64,000 nt of DNA, from positions 1 to 64,000 of the forward strand of contig NZ_JBDSQX010000155.1 in assembly GCF_039929605.1 (NCBI RefSeq), written 5' to 3'. Source of the DNA: Pelomonas sp039929605. GTDB taxonomy: Bacteria; Pseudomonadota; Gammaproteobacteria; Burkholderiales; Burkholderiaceae_C. Shown in pieces: positions 41,259 to 49,780 of the stretch; position 1 is the first letter of the stretch; each line of letters opens with the position of its first letter. The notes beneath the pieces are model-generated. The model was not told where the DNA came from. It searched no databases and saw only the letters and a program-made list of their open reading frames with translations. A program made the position numbers and the translations under genes.

Positions 41259-42137
41259 ATGGACCTGAATGCGCTGGTCGACTTCCACCTGGTGGCCACC
41301 CACGGCGGCTTCGGCCGCGCGAGCCGGGCCAGCCGGCGCTCCAAGGCCACGCTGTCCCGCCGCGTGGCGGATCTGGAAGAGCAACTGGGCGTGCGGCTCA
41401 TCGAGCGCAGTGCCAAGGGGCTGGAACTCACGGCGGCCGGCCAGCTGCTGCTCAGCCGCACCGAAGGCCCCATGCACGAGGTGGCAGACGCCATCACCTC
41501 GGCCCGCGAGGGCACCGGCAAGGTCAGCGGCAGGCTGCGCGTCGCGGCGCCCGTGCTGTTCGCGCAGCTCGAGATGGGCAGGCTGTCCGCCGAGTTCCGG
41601 CGCCACTACCCCGACGTCACCATCGAAGTGGTGGCCGAGGACCGCGTGGTGAATCTGGTGGACGAGCAGTTCGACGTGGCGATCCGCCCCAACCCGCGCC
41701 CGGACACGACGCTCGTCGGGCGCTGCTTTGCGCAGGACCGGCTGGTGGTCGTGGCCGCGCCGTCCATCGCGATGCCTCCACCCGGCGCGACGCCGGTGCG
41801 CATGGATGCCGTCGTCAATGCCTTCCGCGACGGCGACACCTGGGCCCTCGACGACGGCAGCCTCACAGTGGAGCCGGTGCCCGTGCTGCGGTTGTCGTCG
41901 ATGTTGATGATCCGGGATGCGGCGATGGCCGGCGCCGGCGTCACGCTGGTGCCTCAGTCCATCGTCTGGCAGCAACTGGCCAGCGGCGCGCTGGTGCAGT
42001 GGGGCGTCGTGGGCGGCAAGGCTGTGCAGCTCTGGGTGCTGCACACCTCACGGCGCCTGGCGAGCCCGAAGGTGAAGGCGTTCGTGGACTTCATGGCGGC
42101 TCGCTACCCCGAAGGTTCGCTGGTGCTGGGCGGCTAG
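41259..42137 (+). CDS. LysR-family transcriptional regulator
   Basis: 292 residues with an N-terminal winged helix-turn-helix (LNALVDFHLVATHGGFGRAS, KATLSRRVADLEEQLG) and a LysR substrate-binding domain of the type found in regulators of quinone reductases and related NAD(P)-enzymes. The ATG at 41259 is preferred over an in-frame TTG at 41244, which lies inside the operator. No clear ribosome-binding site precedes it. It likely controls the divergent NmrA-like gene and itself. Confidence 0.9.
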   Translation: MDLNALVDFHLVATHGGFGRASRASRRSKATLSRRVADLEEQLGVRLIERSAKGLELTAAGQLLLSRTEGPMHEVADAITSAREGTGKVSGRLRVAAPVLFAQLEMGRLSAEFRRHYPDVTIEVVAEDRVVNLVDEQFDVAIRPNPRPDTTLVGRCFAQDRLVVVAAPSIAMPPPGATPVRMDAVVNAFRDGDTWALDDGSLTVEPVPVLRLSSMLMIRDAAMAGAGVTLVPQSIVWQQLASGALVQWGVVGGKAVQLWVLHTSRRLASPKVKAFVDFMAARYPEGSLVLGG

Positions 42138-42147
42138 GAGGCGGCTG

Positions 42148-43554
42148 TCAGCGCTTCGGCAACGGGTAGCTGGCGAGGCTGGCAAAACCCTTTCTCGACA
42201 CCGCCTGCACGCCGAAGACGACGTTGTCCTTGGACACTGGCAACGTCACTCGTGTCGTCTGGCCGACATCCTTGAACTGCTGCCAGGCCGCTGCGTCGGT
42301 GTCGCGCCAGACGATGCGATAGCCGGCCACCTCGGGGTCGGCGCTGGCCGCCCACGCCAACGTGGTGTCGTTGGTCAGCCCGCTGGCATCCAGCCTGACG
42401 GCCTTGGGCGGCGCTGGCGCCCAGGCCAGCGTGGCCAGGCCGGCGAGGTTGGCGCGGGCGACGTCGCCGACGTAGGCGAAGTCGACGAACTCGGGCAGGT
42501 CGCCGTAAACGACACCGTTTTCGGTCCTCGGGTTCTGGTGCTGGTGCGCGAAGTTCTCGAAAGGCTCGCTGAAGCGCACGGCCGCGTAGCCGCGCTCCAG
42601 GAAGGGGATGTGGTCGCCGCCGCGCAGGTAGCGGTCGCGGCGCTGGATCAGCTGCACCGTGAAGCCGGGCATCGCGGCCTCGGCGGCGGCCTTGAGGTGG
42701 CGGCCGAGCTGGTCGGTGGGCAGGTCTTCACCGCCACCGGCTTGCAGCAGCGGCAGCAGTTCGGCTTGCATCGCCGCAATGGACTTGGCGTCGGCATCGC
42801 TGGGCAGGCGGTTCGCGTTGGCGGCGGTCAGCAGGCGCATCAGCGGGTCCAGCCCGTTGGCAAACAAGCGCAGGCGCTTGGGGTCGGATTGCCCGGCATC
42901 ACCACGCGAACTGCCGACGATGTCGTTGGTGATCATGGCCTCCACGTTGAGGCCGGCCGCACGCGCCTCGCGCGCCCACTGAGCCGCACCCAGCAGCCCC
43001 TGCTCCTCGCCGGGCACGGCCATGAACACGAGGGTCGCATCGAAGGAGTGGCTGGCCATCACGCAGGCCAGCTCCATGACGGCCGCCGTGCCGGACGCGT
43101 CGTCGTTGGCGCCGGGCGATTCGCCCAGCACGTCCATCACGTCGCTGTTGCGCGAGTCGTAGTGGCCGCTGACGACCAGCGTGCGGCCCTTGCTGGCACC
43201 CCGCCCGGGCAGCGTGGCGACGATGTTGACCAGCTCGGTCGCCTGCGGCACGCGGTTGCCGGCAGGTTCGATGAAGCTCTGCTCCTCCACCTGCAGCCGC
43301 CCGCCTGCGGCCTTGGAACAGGCGGAAAGCTCGGCCGTGATCCAGCGCCGTGCCGCGCCGATGCCGCGCGTGTCGGACGCGATGTCCGACAGCGTGTGCC
43401 GGGTGCCGAAGCCGACCAACTTGCGAATGCGCGCCTCGATGCGGGCGGGGCTGACCTCGGCCAGCATGGCCTGCAGTTCATCGCCAGGCGGGGTTTGTGC
43501 GTGGGCCGTGGTGGCCAGCAGGGCAAGGATGAGAGCGGCGAGTGGAGCTTGCAT
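42148..43554 (-). CDS. Exported M28-family metallopeptidase with C-terminal Ig-like domain
   Basis: 468 residues. A signal peptide (1-19, TTAHA) precedes a zinc aminopeptidase domain in which the di-zinc ligands are visible: SGHYDS, GANDDASG, PGEEQG with the catalytic Glu, and a later ligand Asp in ITNDIVG and His in GGDHIPF. The C-terminal ~90 residues look like a fibronectin type III domain. It probably works in the periplasm or outside the cell on peptides. The ATG at 43554 begins the signal peptide; the frame upstream overlaps the divergent EF-G-like gene. Confidence 0.9.
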   Translation of the reverse strand: MQAPLAALILALLATTAHAQTPPGDELQAMLAEVSPARIEARIRKLVGFGTRHTLSDIASDTRGIGAARRWITAELSACSKAAGGRLQVEEQSFIEPAGNRVPQATELVNIVATLPGRGASKGRTLVVSGHYDSRNSDVMDVLGESPGANDDASGTAAVMELACVMASHSFDATLVFMAVPGEEQGLLGAAQWAREARAAGLNVEAMITNDIVGSSRGDAGQSDPKRLRLFANGLDPLMRLLTAANANRLPSDADAKSIAAMQAELLPLLQAGGGEDLPTDQLGRHLKAAAEAAMPGFTVQLIQRRDRYLRGGDHIPFLERGYAAVRFSEPFENFAHQHQNPRTENGVVYGDLPEFVDFAYVGDVARANLAGLATLAWAPAPPKAVRLDASGLTNDTTLAWAASADPEVAGYRIVWRDTDAAAWQQFKDVGQTTRVTLPVSKDNVVFGVQAVSRKGFASLASYPLPKR

Positions 43555-43622
43555 GGCGAAGATTCTGCACTTGCCGCGCCGGCCGGCTTCTTCTACGCTG
43601 GCCCACCACCGAGGAGAGTCCG

Positions 43623-45677
43623 ATGAGCGCGAGCCTGGATCCACGAGTGAGCACGATCCGAACGGTCGCGCTGGTCGGCCCCGCAGCGGCCGGCAAGACG
43701 CTGCTGCTGGACGCGCTGCTGGCGCATGCCGGCGTCATCCCGCAGGCCGGCAGCATCGAGCGCGGCAGCACCGTCTCAGACCACGATCCGCTGGAAAAGC
43801 GCCTGGGCCATTCCCTGCAGTCCAGCCTCGCCCACTTCACGCACGGCGGCATTCGCGTCCACGCCATCGACACGCCCGGCGCGCCGGACTTCTTCGGCCA
43901 GGCCCTGCCCGCACTGGAGGCGGCGGACACGGCCATCGTCGTCATCAATGCGCAGAACGGCATCGAGCTGATGGCCCAGCGCCTGCTGACCACCGCCGGC
44001 GAGCGCGGGCTGGCGCGGCTCATCGTCGTCAACAAGATCGACTGCCCGGAAGTGGACCTGCCCGCGCTGCTGGCCCAGATCCGCGAGGTCTTCGGCAAGG
44101 AGTGCCTGCCGCTCAACCTGCCCGCCGACGGCAGCCAGCGCGTTGCCGATTGCTTCTTCGCGGCGTCAGGGGAAGCCGATTTTTCGTCAGTGGCCGACGC
44201 GCACCGCGCGCTGGTGGAGCAGGTCGTGGAGGTCGACGCGGCCTTCGTCGACCGCTACCTGACCGACGGCGACGTCGACCCGCGCGAGCTGCACGCGCCG
44301 CTGGAGCAGGCGCTGCGCGAGGGCCACCTCATCCCGGTCTGCTTCTGCTCGGCCAAGACCGGCGCGGGCATCGGCGAACTGCTGAACGCCATCGAGCTGC
44401 TGATGCCCAACCCGGCCGAAGGCAACCCGCCACCCTTTCTTGAAGGCAAGGGCACCGAGCCACAGCCCTATCCCGCCCGGCCCGACCCGGCGGCGCACGT
44501 GCTGGCCCACGTCTTCAAGATCGTGGCCGATCCCTATCTCGGCAAGATGGGCGTCATGCGCGTGCACCAGGGCCGCGTCGCCAAGGGTGGCCTGATCTTC
44601 GTCGGCCATGCGCGCAAGCCGATTCGCGTGGGCCATCTCTTCATGCTGCAGGGCGCGAAGCACGTGGAGATCGACGAGGCGCTGCCGGGCGACCTCTGCG
44701 CCATTGCCAAGGTGGACGACCTGGCCTTCGACGCCGTGCTGCACGACGCGCAGGAGGACGAGCACATCTACCTGAAGCCGTTGGACTTTCCGACGCCCGT
44801 GCACGGTCTGGCCATCAGCCCCGCGCGGCGCGGTGACGAGCAGAAGCTGTGGGAGGTGCTGGCGCGGCTGGTGGACGAAGACCCCTGCCTGCGCATCGAG
44901 CAGGCCGGTGAAACGCACCAGACGTTGGTCTACGGCCTGGGCGAGCTGCACCTGCGTCTGCTGCTGGATCGGCTGCACGACCTCTACAAGGGCGAGGTGC
45001 TGACCGAGCCGCCGCGCATCGCCTACCGCGAGACGGTTTCTCAAGCGGCCGAGGGCCATTTCCGCCACAAGAAGCAGAGCGGCGGCGCGGGCCAGTTCGG
45101 CGAGGTTTATCTGCGCGTGGAGCCGCTGGAACGCGGCGCGGGCTTCGAGTTCGTAGACGCGGTGAAGGGCGGCACGATTCCCGGCCAGTTCATGCCCGCC
45201 GTCGAGAAGGGCGTGCGGTCGGCCCTTGCCACCGGCGTCGTCGCCGGCTACCCGCTCGTCGACCTGCGCGTCGTCGTCTACGACGGCAAGCACCACTCGG
45301 TGGACAGCAAGGAGATCGCCTTCGTCACCGCCGGCCGCCGCGCGCTGATCGAGGCCGTGCGCGAGGGCAGGCCGCTTGTGCTGGAGCCCATCGTGCAGGT
45401 CGAGATCACCGCGCCCGAGCACGGCATCGGCGACATCACCGGTGACCTCGCCTCACGCCGCGGCCAGGTCAACGGCACGCGCGCCGCCGTGCCGGGCAGC
45501 CTCATCGTGCAAGGCCTGGCGCCGCTGGCTGAGCTGGCCAGCTACCAGACGCGGCTGAACGCGATCACCGCTGGCGAGGGGCGCTACACGCTCGTGCTGT
45601 CGCACTACGAGGCCGTACCGCCGAACACCCAGGCTGCCCTCGTCGGCGCCTACAAAGGGCACGACGAGAACGACTGA
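43623..45677 (+). CDS. Elongation factor G-like GTPase (EF-G paralogue)
   Basis: 684 residues covering all five EF-G domains, including QSGGAGQFGEVYLRVEP of domain IV. The P-loop is GPAAAGKT (19-26), NKID is conserved, but the switch II motif DTPGH reads DTPGA (Ala87), removing the histidine needed for ribosome-stimulated GTP hydrolysis, and switch I is divergent. It therefore belongs with EF-G-like paralogues rather than the translation factor FusA, and no ribosomal-protein genes are adjacent. A regulatory or ribosome-rescue role is possible but unproven. Confidence 0.88.
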   Translation: MSASLDPRVSTIRTVALVGPAAAGKTLLLDALLAHAGVIPQAGSIERGSTVSDHDPLEKRLGHSLQSSLAHFTHGGIRVHAIDTPGAPDFFGQALPALEAADTAIVVINAQNGIELMAQRLLTTAGERGLARLIVVNKIDCPEVDLPALLAQIREVFGKECLPLNLPADGSQRVADCFFAASGEADFSSVADAHRALVEQVVEVDAAFVDRYLTDGDVDPRELHAPLEQALREGHLIPVCFCSAKTGAGIGELLNAIELLMPNPAEGNPPPFLEGKGTEPQPYPARPDPAAHVLAHVFKIVADPYLGKMGVMRVHQGRVAKGGLIFVGHARKPIRVGHLFMLQGAKHVEIDEALPGDLCAIAKVDDLAFDAVLHDAQEDEHIYLKPLDFPTPVHGLAISPARRGDEQKLWEVLARLVDEDPCLRIEQAGETHQTLVYGLGELHLRLLLDRLHDLYKGEVLTEPPRIAYRETVSQAAEGHFRHKKQSGGAGQFGEVYLRVEPLERGAGFEFVDAVKGGTIPGQFMPAVEKGVRSALATGVVAGYPLVDLRVVVYDGKHHSVDSKEIAFVTAGRRALIEAVREGRPLVLEPIVQVEITAPEHGIGDITGDLASRRGQVNGTRAAVPGSLIVQGLAPLAELASYQTRLNAITAGEGRYTLVLSHYEAVPPNTQAALVGAYKGHDEND

Positions 45678-45680
45678 GAG

Positions 45681-46109
45681 TCAGTGCTTGGCGGTGGTCT
45701 TCTTGGCTGCAGGCTTCGCCGCCTTGGCCTCGACCTCGGTCTCGGTGTGCATCACGCACAGCCACTCGCCGTCCTTGCGCAGCCAGACGGACGAGTCCGC
45801 CATCTCCTGCTCGATTTCTTCGGACTTGCCGCGCTGCGCCATCGCCTGCTTGACGCGGTAGGTCAACACGGCGGTGTCGGCATTGGGGTGCGTGACGTGC
45901 ATGTCGCTGAGCTTGAACGACTTGATCACCATGCTGCCCTTCTCGGCCATCTCGCGGTACTGCTCGTGGTTGAACTCCATCGCGCCGTGCGAGCTGACCA
46001 TCACGGACGGCTCGGCCAGCATGGCCAACGCGGTGTCGGTGTCCTCGTCCACCATGGACTGCCAGAACTTCTTTTCCAGGGCGATGAGGGTGCTGTCTGC
46101 GGTACTCAT
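45681..46109 (-). CDS. SnoaL/DUF4440-like NTF2-fold protein
   Basis: 142 residues. The cone-shaped NTF2 fold pattern is evident (ALEKKFWQSMVDEDTDTALAML and the C-terminal SSVWLRKDGEWLCVMHTET). Members range from ketosteroid isomerase-like enzymes to small-molecule binders. A Lys/Ala-rich tail of 18 residues follows. It converges on the EF-G-like gene with three bases between stops. Confidence 0.8.
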   Translation of the reverse strand: MSTADSTLIALEKKFWQSMVDEDTDTALAMLAEPSVMVSSHGAMEFNHEQYREMAEKGSMVIKSFKLSDMHVTHPNADTAVLTYRVKQAMAQRGKSEEIEQEMADSSVWLRKDGEWLCVMHTETEVEAKAAKPAAKKTTAKH

Positions 46110-46244
46110 GTCGATCTCCTTCAGAGGTCAAAGATTGACTATGGGCGCCGACCGCAGCGAGGTCAGTAGGAGGTCGCAGCCCAGCCCGGTCGGCGCACTC
46201 CTACGGCCGGCCCAAAGGTGAAGACTCATTTATCATGGCCGACC

Positions 46245-46802
46245 ATGCCCAGCGCCAATCGCGACGTCGCGCAGATCCGTTTGGACAACGCGCTGCGCCT
46301 GTTCGAAGAGTTCGTCAGCGCCACCATCAAACACCCCGACGCCGCCACCCTGCGTGGCCTGGAGGGGCGCTTTGCCGAGCGGCTGCAGATCCAGCCCAGC
46401 TACTGGAGCCAGATCAAGGGCCGCTCGCGCCAGATCGGCGAGCGCCTGGCGCGCCAGTTCGAGCAGCTTTGCCACAAGCCACCGGGCTGGATGGACATCG
46501 AGCACGGCGCCGTGTCCGCCGCAGCACCGGCCACTGCGGCGCCCGCGCCTGCAGAGGTGTCCTCCAGCTTGCCTCAGGACGACGACGAACGCTTCATCGT
46601 CGGCCTGGTGCTGACCTACTACCGCCGCCACCCGCAGCGCGCTCGCACGCGGCTGCTGGACCTGCTCGGCGAAGTGCTGACACCCACCGCCACGCCGGCA
46701 CCGGCGCCGGTGGCCAAGCCTGCGCCCAGCGCGCAGGCCGAGCTGGACGAGTGGCGCAAGCTGCAGTCGCGCATCGCGCCACTCAAACCCAAGAAACGCT
46801 GA
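46245..46802 (+). CDS. Putative helix-turn-helix DNA-binding protein
   Basis: 185 residues. The segment FAERLQIQPSYWSQIKGRSR, followed by IGERLARQFEQLCHKPPGWMD, resembles the recognition helix and end of lambda-repressor-like HTH proteins seen in betaproteobacteria. A Pro/Ala linker joins it to a short helical C-terminal part. The ATG at 46245 has a TATCAT box at 46231-46236 before it but no obvious ribosome-binding site. Targets are unknown; two TTGCGCAA palindromes downstream (46869 and 46897) are candidates. Confidence 0.65.
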   Translation: MPSANRDVAQIRLDNALRLFEEFVSATIKHPDAATLRGLEGRFAERLQIQPSYWSQIKGRSRQIGERLARQFEQLCHKPPGWMDIEHGAVSAAAPATAAPAPAEVSSSLPQDDDERFIVGLVLTYYRRHPQRARTRLLDLLGEVLTPTATPAPAPVAKPAPSAQAELDEWRKLQSRIAPLKPKKR

Positions 46803-46867
46803 TCGACATGCGCCGTCGTCATTGGACGGCGGCCACCCTCCACGTTAGGGGTGTTGGATAAAAGCTG

Positions 46868-46905
46868 CTTGCGCAAGAGCAACGTTTGTTTATCATTTGC
46901 GCAAG
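46868..46905 (+). promoter_or_regulatory. Promoter with two TTGCGCAA palindromes
   Basis: TTGCGCAA occurs at 46869-46876 and 46897-46904, 28 bases apart. TTGCGC of the first copy and TATCAT at 46891-46896 are spaced 16 bases, a credible -35/-10 pair, with the second palindrome directly after the -10. Occupation of either site should block transcription towards the small genes at 47088 and 47342. Confidence 0.55.
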
Positions 46906-47087
46906 TCGTGCTGCTGAAGTCCAGCGCACACGGCGAGGTCGCACCACCCCAAGCCCCCTGACCGCCCGGCCCCGCTTGCCTCGAGCGCAAGCCCCGAGCA
47001 CCCCAAACCTTGTTTGCAAATGCTGGCCCATCCCGGGCGAGCCGCTGCATTGCCCGCCGCTCACCGCGGCACCCACCGGAGCCCACC

Positions 47088-47279
47088 ATGCCCCAGTTCA
47101 CCTCGCCGCGCCCCATGCGGATCAACACGCCCAAACCGCGCAATCCGCTCGTCGCCCCGGCCCACAAACGCCAGGCCGGCCGACATCAAAGCCCCAACGA
47201 CGCCCACGCGCAACGCCAGCAAGCCCGGCTTGAACTGCGCAGCCTGCTGCGCGACCGCTACCCGGACGAAAGCCCCTGA
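47088..47279 (+). CDS. Small basic hypothetical protein
   Basis: 63 residues, rich in Arg, Pro and Gln, no recognised family. The second half (DAHAQRQQARLELRSLLRDR) is likely helical. A GGAG lies eight bases before the ATG. It follows the promoter region at 46868-46905 after a long leader of about 180 bases and precedes another small gene. It could bind RNA or DNA given the charge, but this is speculative. Confidence 0.45.
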   Translation: MPQFTSPRPMRINTPKPRNPLVAPAHKRQAGRHQSPNDAHAQRQQARLELRSLLRDRYPDESP

Positions 47280-47341
47280 CACCCCCGGCCCGCACGCCCT
47301 CTCATCCATGTCATGAGGGCCGGGGCCACAAGGAGACCCTC

Positions 47342-47581
47342 ATGAGATTGATCGAGCTGAGCGGCCCCGACGCCGCCGAAACCCACGATGCCTGGGCCCG
47401 CCGCTGGGTTCGCATCCGGCGCGCGGCCCGCGCCATCCGGCTGGTGTTCTCACCCGCCTATCGCCGGCGCCGGGCCCGTCACAAGCACCTGGAGTTCTAC
47501 GCCGAAGCCGGTGCACCCGAAGGGGCGCTTTACGTCGATGGCGTGTTGACGGCCCAGCTGGACGGCATCCGCAGGCTGTGA
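47342..47581 (+). CDS. Small Arg-rich hypothetical protein
   Basis: 79 residues, no recognised family. The central part is strongly basic (RRAARAIRLVFSPAYRRRRA), flanked by acidic ends. AAGGAG at normal spacing before the ATG makes expression credible. A perfect 12-bp hairpin follows 15 bases after the stop. Confidence 0.55.
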   Translation: MRLIELSGPDAAETHDAWARRWVRIRRAARAIRLVFSPAYRRRRARHKHLEFYAEAGAPEGALYVDGVLTAQLDGIRRL

Positions 47582-47596
47582 ATTGAGGCTCAAAAC

Positions 47597-47625
47597 GGGG
47601 TCGCATGGACAGACCATGCGACCCC
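47597..47625. terminator. Perfect 12-bp hairpin after a small gene
   Basis: GGGGTCGCATGG (47597-47608) pairs with CCATGCGACCCC (47614-47625) across the loop ACAGA. No T-run follows on the plus strand, but AAAAC precedes it, so on the minus strand it has a short T tail. It may act as a weak bidirectional terminator or be a repeat element. Confidence 0.6.
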
Positions 47626-47646
47626 TCCCAGGCCTAGCATCGAACG

Positions 47647-48489
47647 ATGTCTGACCGCCTGCGCTTGAACGCCCCGCTGCCCAGCCTCGATGCCTGGGTG
47701 GAAGCCTTTGCGAAGGCCGAGATTCCCGTGCTGACCGAGACGGCCGAGGCGTTGGAGCAGATGCGCGCGACGGAAGACGACGTGGATGCCAACGGCCTGG
47801 GCGAAATGATCGCCACGGACCCGCTGATGTCGCTGAAGGTGCTGGCGCTGGCCAGCGAGCTCAAACGCAGCCGCAGCGCCGGCTTGCGGGCCGCGCCCGA
47901 GACGGTGACGGCGGCGTTGGTGCTGATGGGCATCACGCCCTTCTTCCGCGCCTTCGGCCCGCAGCCGACGATGGAGGAGGTGCTGGCTGGTCACGACGAG
48001 GCGCTGCTAGGCCTGTCGCGCGTCATGCAGCGCGCCGAACGTGCATCACGCTACGCGCTGGCGTTCGCGGCCCACCGGGCCGACCCGGACGCCGCCGTCA
48101 TCCACAGCGCCGCGCTGCTCCACGACTTTGCCGAGATGCTGCTCTGGGCGCACGCACCCGACCTGGCCTTGCAGATCACCACGCTGCAGGAGGCCGACCG
48201 TGCGCTGCGCAGCAGTGTGGCGCAACGCCAGGTGCTGGGCATTGAGCTGGCCGACCTGGAGCAGGCGCTGATGAAGCGCTGGCAGCTGCCCGAGCTGCTG
48301 ATGCGCATCACCGGGAACAAACACGAGCGCGACCCGCAGGTGCGCTGCGTGCACCTGGCCGTGCGGCTGGCGCGGCACACGGCCCGGGGCTGGGACGACG
48401 CGGCCGTGCCGGACGACCTGCACGACATCGCTGAACTGTTGAACCTCAGCCAAGCCCACGCCCTCAAGCTACTTCACGAATTCGACTGA
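47647..48489 (+). CDS. HDOD-domain protein
   Basis: 280 residues. The HDOD domain (about 60-225), an HD-like helical fold lacking the metal-binding pair of true phosphohydrolases, is recognisable from AETVTAALVLMGI and the HSAALLHDFAEMLL block. Such proteins function in signalling, often next to c-di-GMP or two-component proteins. It is a single gene converging on the PEP-CTERM protein gene, with which it overlaps by 16 bases. Confidence 0.8.
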   Translation: MSDRLRLNAPLPSLDAWVEAFAKAEIPVLTETAEALEQMRATEDDVDANGLGEMIATDPLMSLKVLALASELKRSRSAGLRAAPETVTAALVLMGITPFFRAFGPQPTMEEVLAGHDEALLGLSRVMQRAERASRYALAFAAHRADPDAAVIHSAALLHDFAEMLLWAHAPDLALQITTLQEADRALRSSVAQRQVLGIELADLEQALMKRWQLPELLMRITGNKHERDPQVRCVHLAVRLARHTARGWDDAAVPDDLHDIAELLNLSQAHALKLLHEFD

Positions 48490-49124
48490 CGGCGGCGGTA
48501 GACCGCCACCAGGCCGAGCCCGCCGAGCAGCAGTGCGGCGCTCGCCGGCTCCGGCACGGTCGTGATCGTGGCGGTGAAGTTGGCGTTGTTGGGCGCGAAG
48601 TCCGAGATGGCGCCGACGCCTGCACTGGCAAAGGCGAGGTCGCGCGGCCACAGGTTGAAGGTGTAGTCCAGCTTGTTGGCGAAGCCGGTGCTCGGCAGCA
48701 GGCTGCCGCTCACAGCGGCGGTGATGGTCTTGCCGCTGATGGTGACGGCGCCGGGTGCCAGGTTGGTGCCGGCCACCGAGCCGGTACCGTCCGGGCGCAC
48801 GAGGATGACGCGGTCAAATCGCACGCCGTCGAGGCCGAGACTGGCGCCGAAGCCGGCCGTGCCCGCGCCGCGGTTCACGCCCCAGACATAGACGCCGGTG
48901 GCCGTGCTGCCGACGTTGCCGTCCAGCGTCGCCTTCAGAAAGAAGGTATCGAGGCTTGCGTTGTAGAGGACGGTGGCGGCGACCACGTCGAGGTCGGCGC
49001 TGGCGCTGCTGCCGGCAAAGGTGGCGAGAAAGTCACCCTTGGGGTCGGTGATGCCGTCCAGCGCATGGCTGGCCAGTGGCAGGCCGAGGGCGAGAGCGGC
49101 GACGGTAGAGGCAAGAAGACGCAT
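48474..49124 (-). CDS. PEP-CTERM sorting-signal protein
   Basis: 216 residues. A signal peptide (1-21) and a secreted beta-rich body (DGITDPKGDFLATFAGSS onwards) end in the PEP-CTERM tripartite signal: VPEPASAALLLGGLGLVAVYRRR, meaning PEP motif, hydrophobic helix and basic tail. Such proteins are processed by exosortase (XrtA or relatives) and linked to extracellular polysaccharide; no exosortase gene is in this window. AGGAG precedes the ATG. It follows an ECF sigma factor gene by 70 bases on the same strand. Confidence 0.92.
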   Translation of the reverse strand: MRLLASTVAALALGLPLASHALDGITDPKGDFLATFAGSSASADLDVVAATVLYNASLDTFFLKATLDGNVGSTATGVYVWGVNRGAGTAGFGASLGLDGVRFDRVILVRPDGTGSVAGTNLAPGAVTISGKTITAAVSGSLLPSTGFANKLDYTFNLWPRDLAFASAGVGAISDFAPNNANFTATITTVPEPASAALLLGGLGLVAVYRRRQSNS

Positions 49125-49194
49125 GCAGAACTCCTGGTGAGGTCGAAAGAAGAGGCCGGAAGGCCACGGTGGGGTTGACGAGTGACGGCGGCGG

Positions 49195-49740
49195 CTATTC
49201 CAGCCACCCCCTAGAAGTCGAGGCGCGTCCGTTCACCAGGCCACGCAGGCGTTCGCGGCCCCGCGACAAGCGCGACATGACCGTGCCGATGGGGATGTCC
49301 AGCGCCTCGGCGATCTCGGCGTAGGCCATGCCTTCGAGGGCGACGAGCAGCAGCACCTGGCACTGCTCATGGGGCAGCGCGGCCAGGGCGGCGTCGAGGT
49401 CGCGCAGCGCCAGGCGCTCGGCCTGGGAGGCGGCGACGGGGATGTCGGGCGGCTGCTCCAGGTCGACCAGATCGAGGCGGCCACGGCGCAGCGCGTCGAC
49501 GTGCAGGTTGTGCATGATGCTGAACAGCCAGCCGCGCATGTCGCCCACGCCCCGCCACAGCCCGGCGCGCGTCCAGGCGCGCTCCAGCGTGTCTTGCACG
49601 AGGTCGTCGGCGTCCTCGCGGTTGCGGTGCAGCGCGCGGGCATAGCGGTTCAGGCGCGGCATCCAGCCCAGCAAGCCAAGCACCTCGCCGGGGTCGGGCG
49701 AAGTGGCGCGGGTCCGGTGCAGCAGCGGGGCGGTGGCCAT
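49195..49740 (-). CDS. ECF-family RNA polymerase sigma factor
   Basis: 181 residues with region 2 (about 30-100, RNREDADDLVQDTLERAW) and region 4 (about 115-170, LPHEQCQVLLLVALEGMAYAEIAEALDIPIGTVMSRL). A textbook group 4 sigma factor. No anti-sigma gene is adjacent; the downstream gene encodes a PEP-CTERM protein. The ATG at 49740 is chosen because an earlier in-frame start adds only a weakly coding extension. It may control the exopolysaccharide-related PEP-CTERM regulon (inference). Confidence 0.92.
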   Translation of the reverse strand: MATAPLLHRTRATSPDPGEVLGLLGWMPRLNRYARALHRNREDADDLVQDTLERAWTRAGLWRGVGDMRGWLFSIMHNLHVDALRRGRLDLVDLEQPPDIPVAASQAERLALRDLDAALAALPHEQCQVLLLVALEGMAYAEIAEALDIPIGTVMSRLSRGRERLRGLVNGRASTSRGWLE

Positions 49741-49780
49741 GGCCGGTGAATCCCGGCCGGCCCCGCTGAGGTTCAAACCG

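Noticed and set aside
40268..41521. Longer version of the NmrA-like protein
   Set aside because: The extra sequence would run through the LysR promoter and gene; the GATGTIGS motif needs to be N-terminal, as with ATG 41137.
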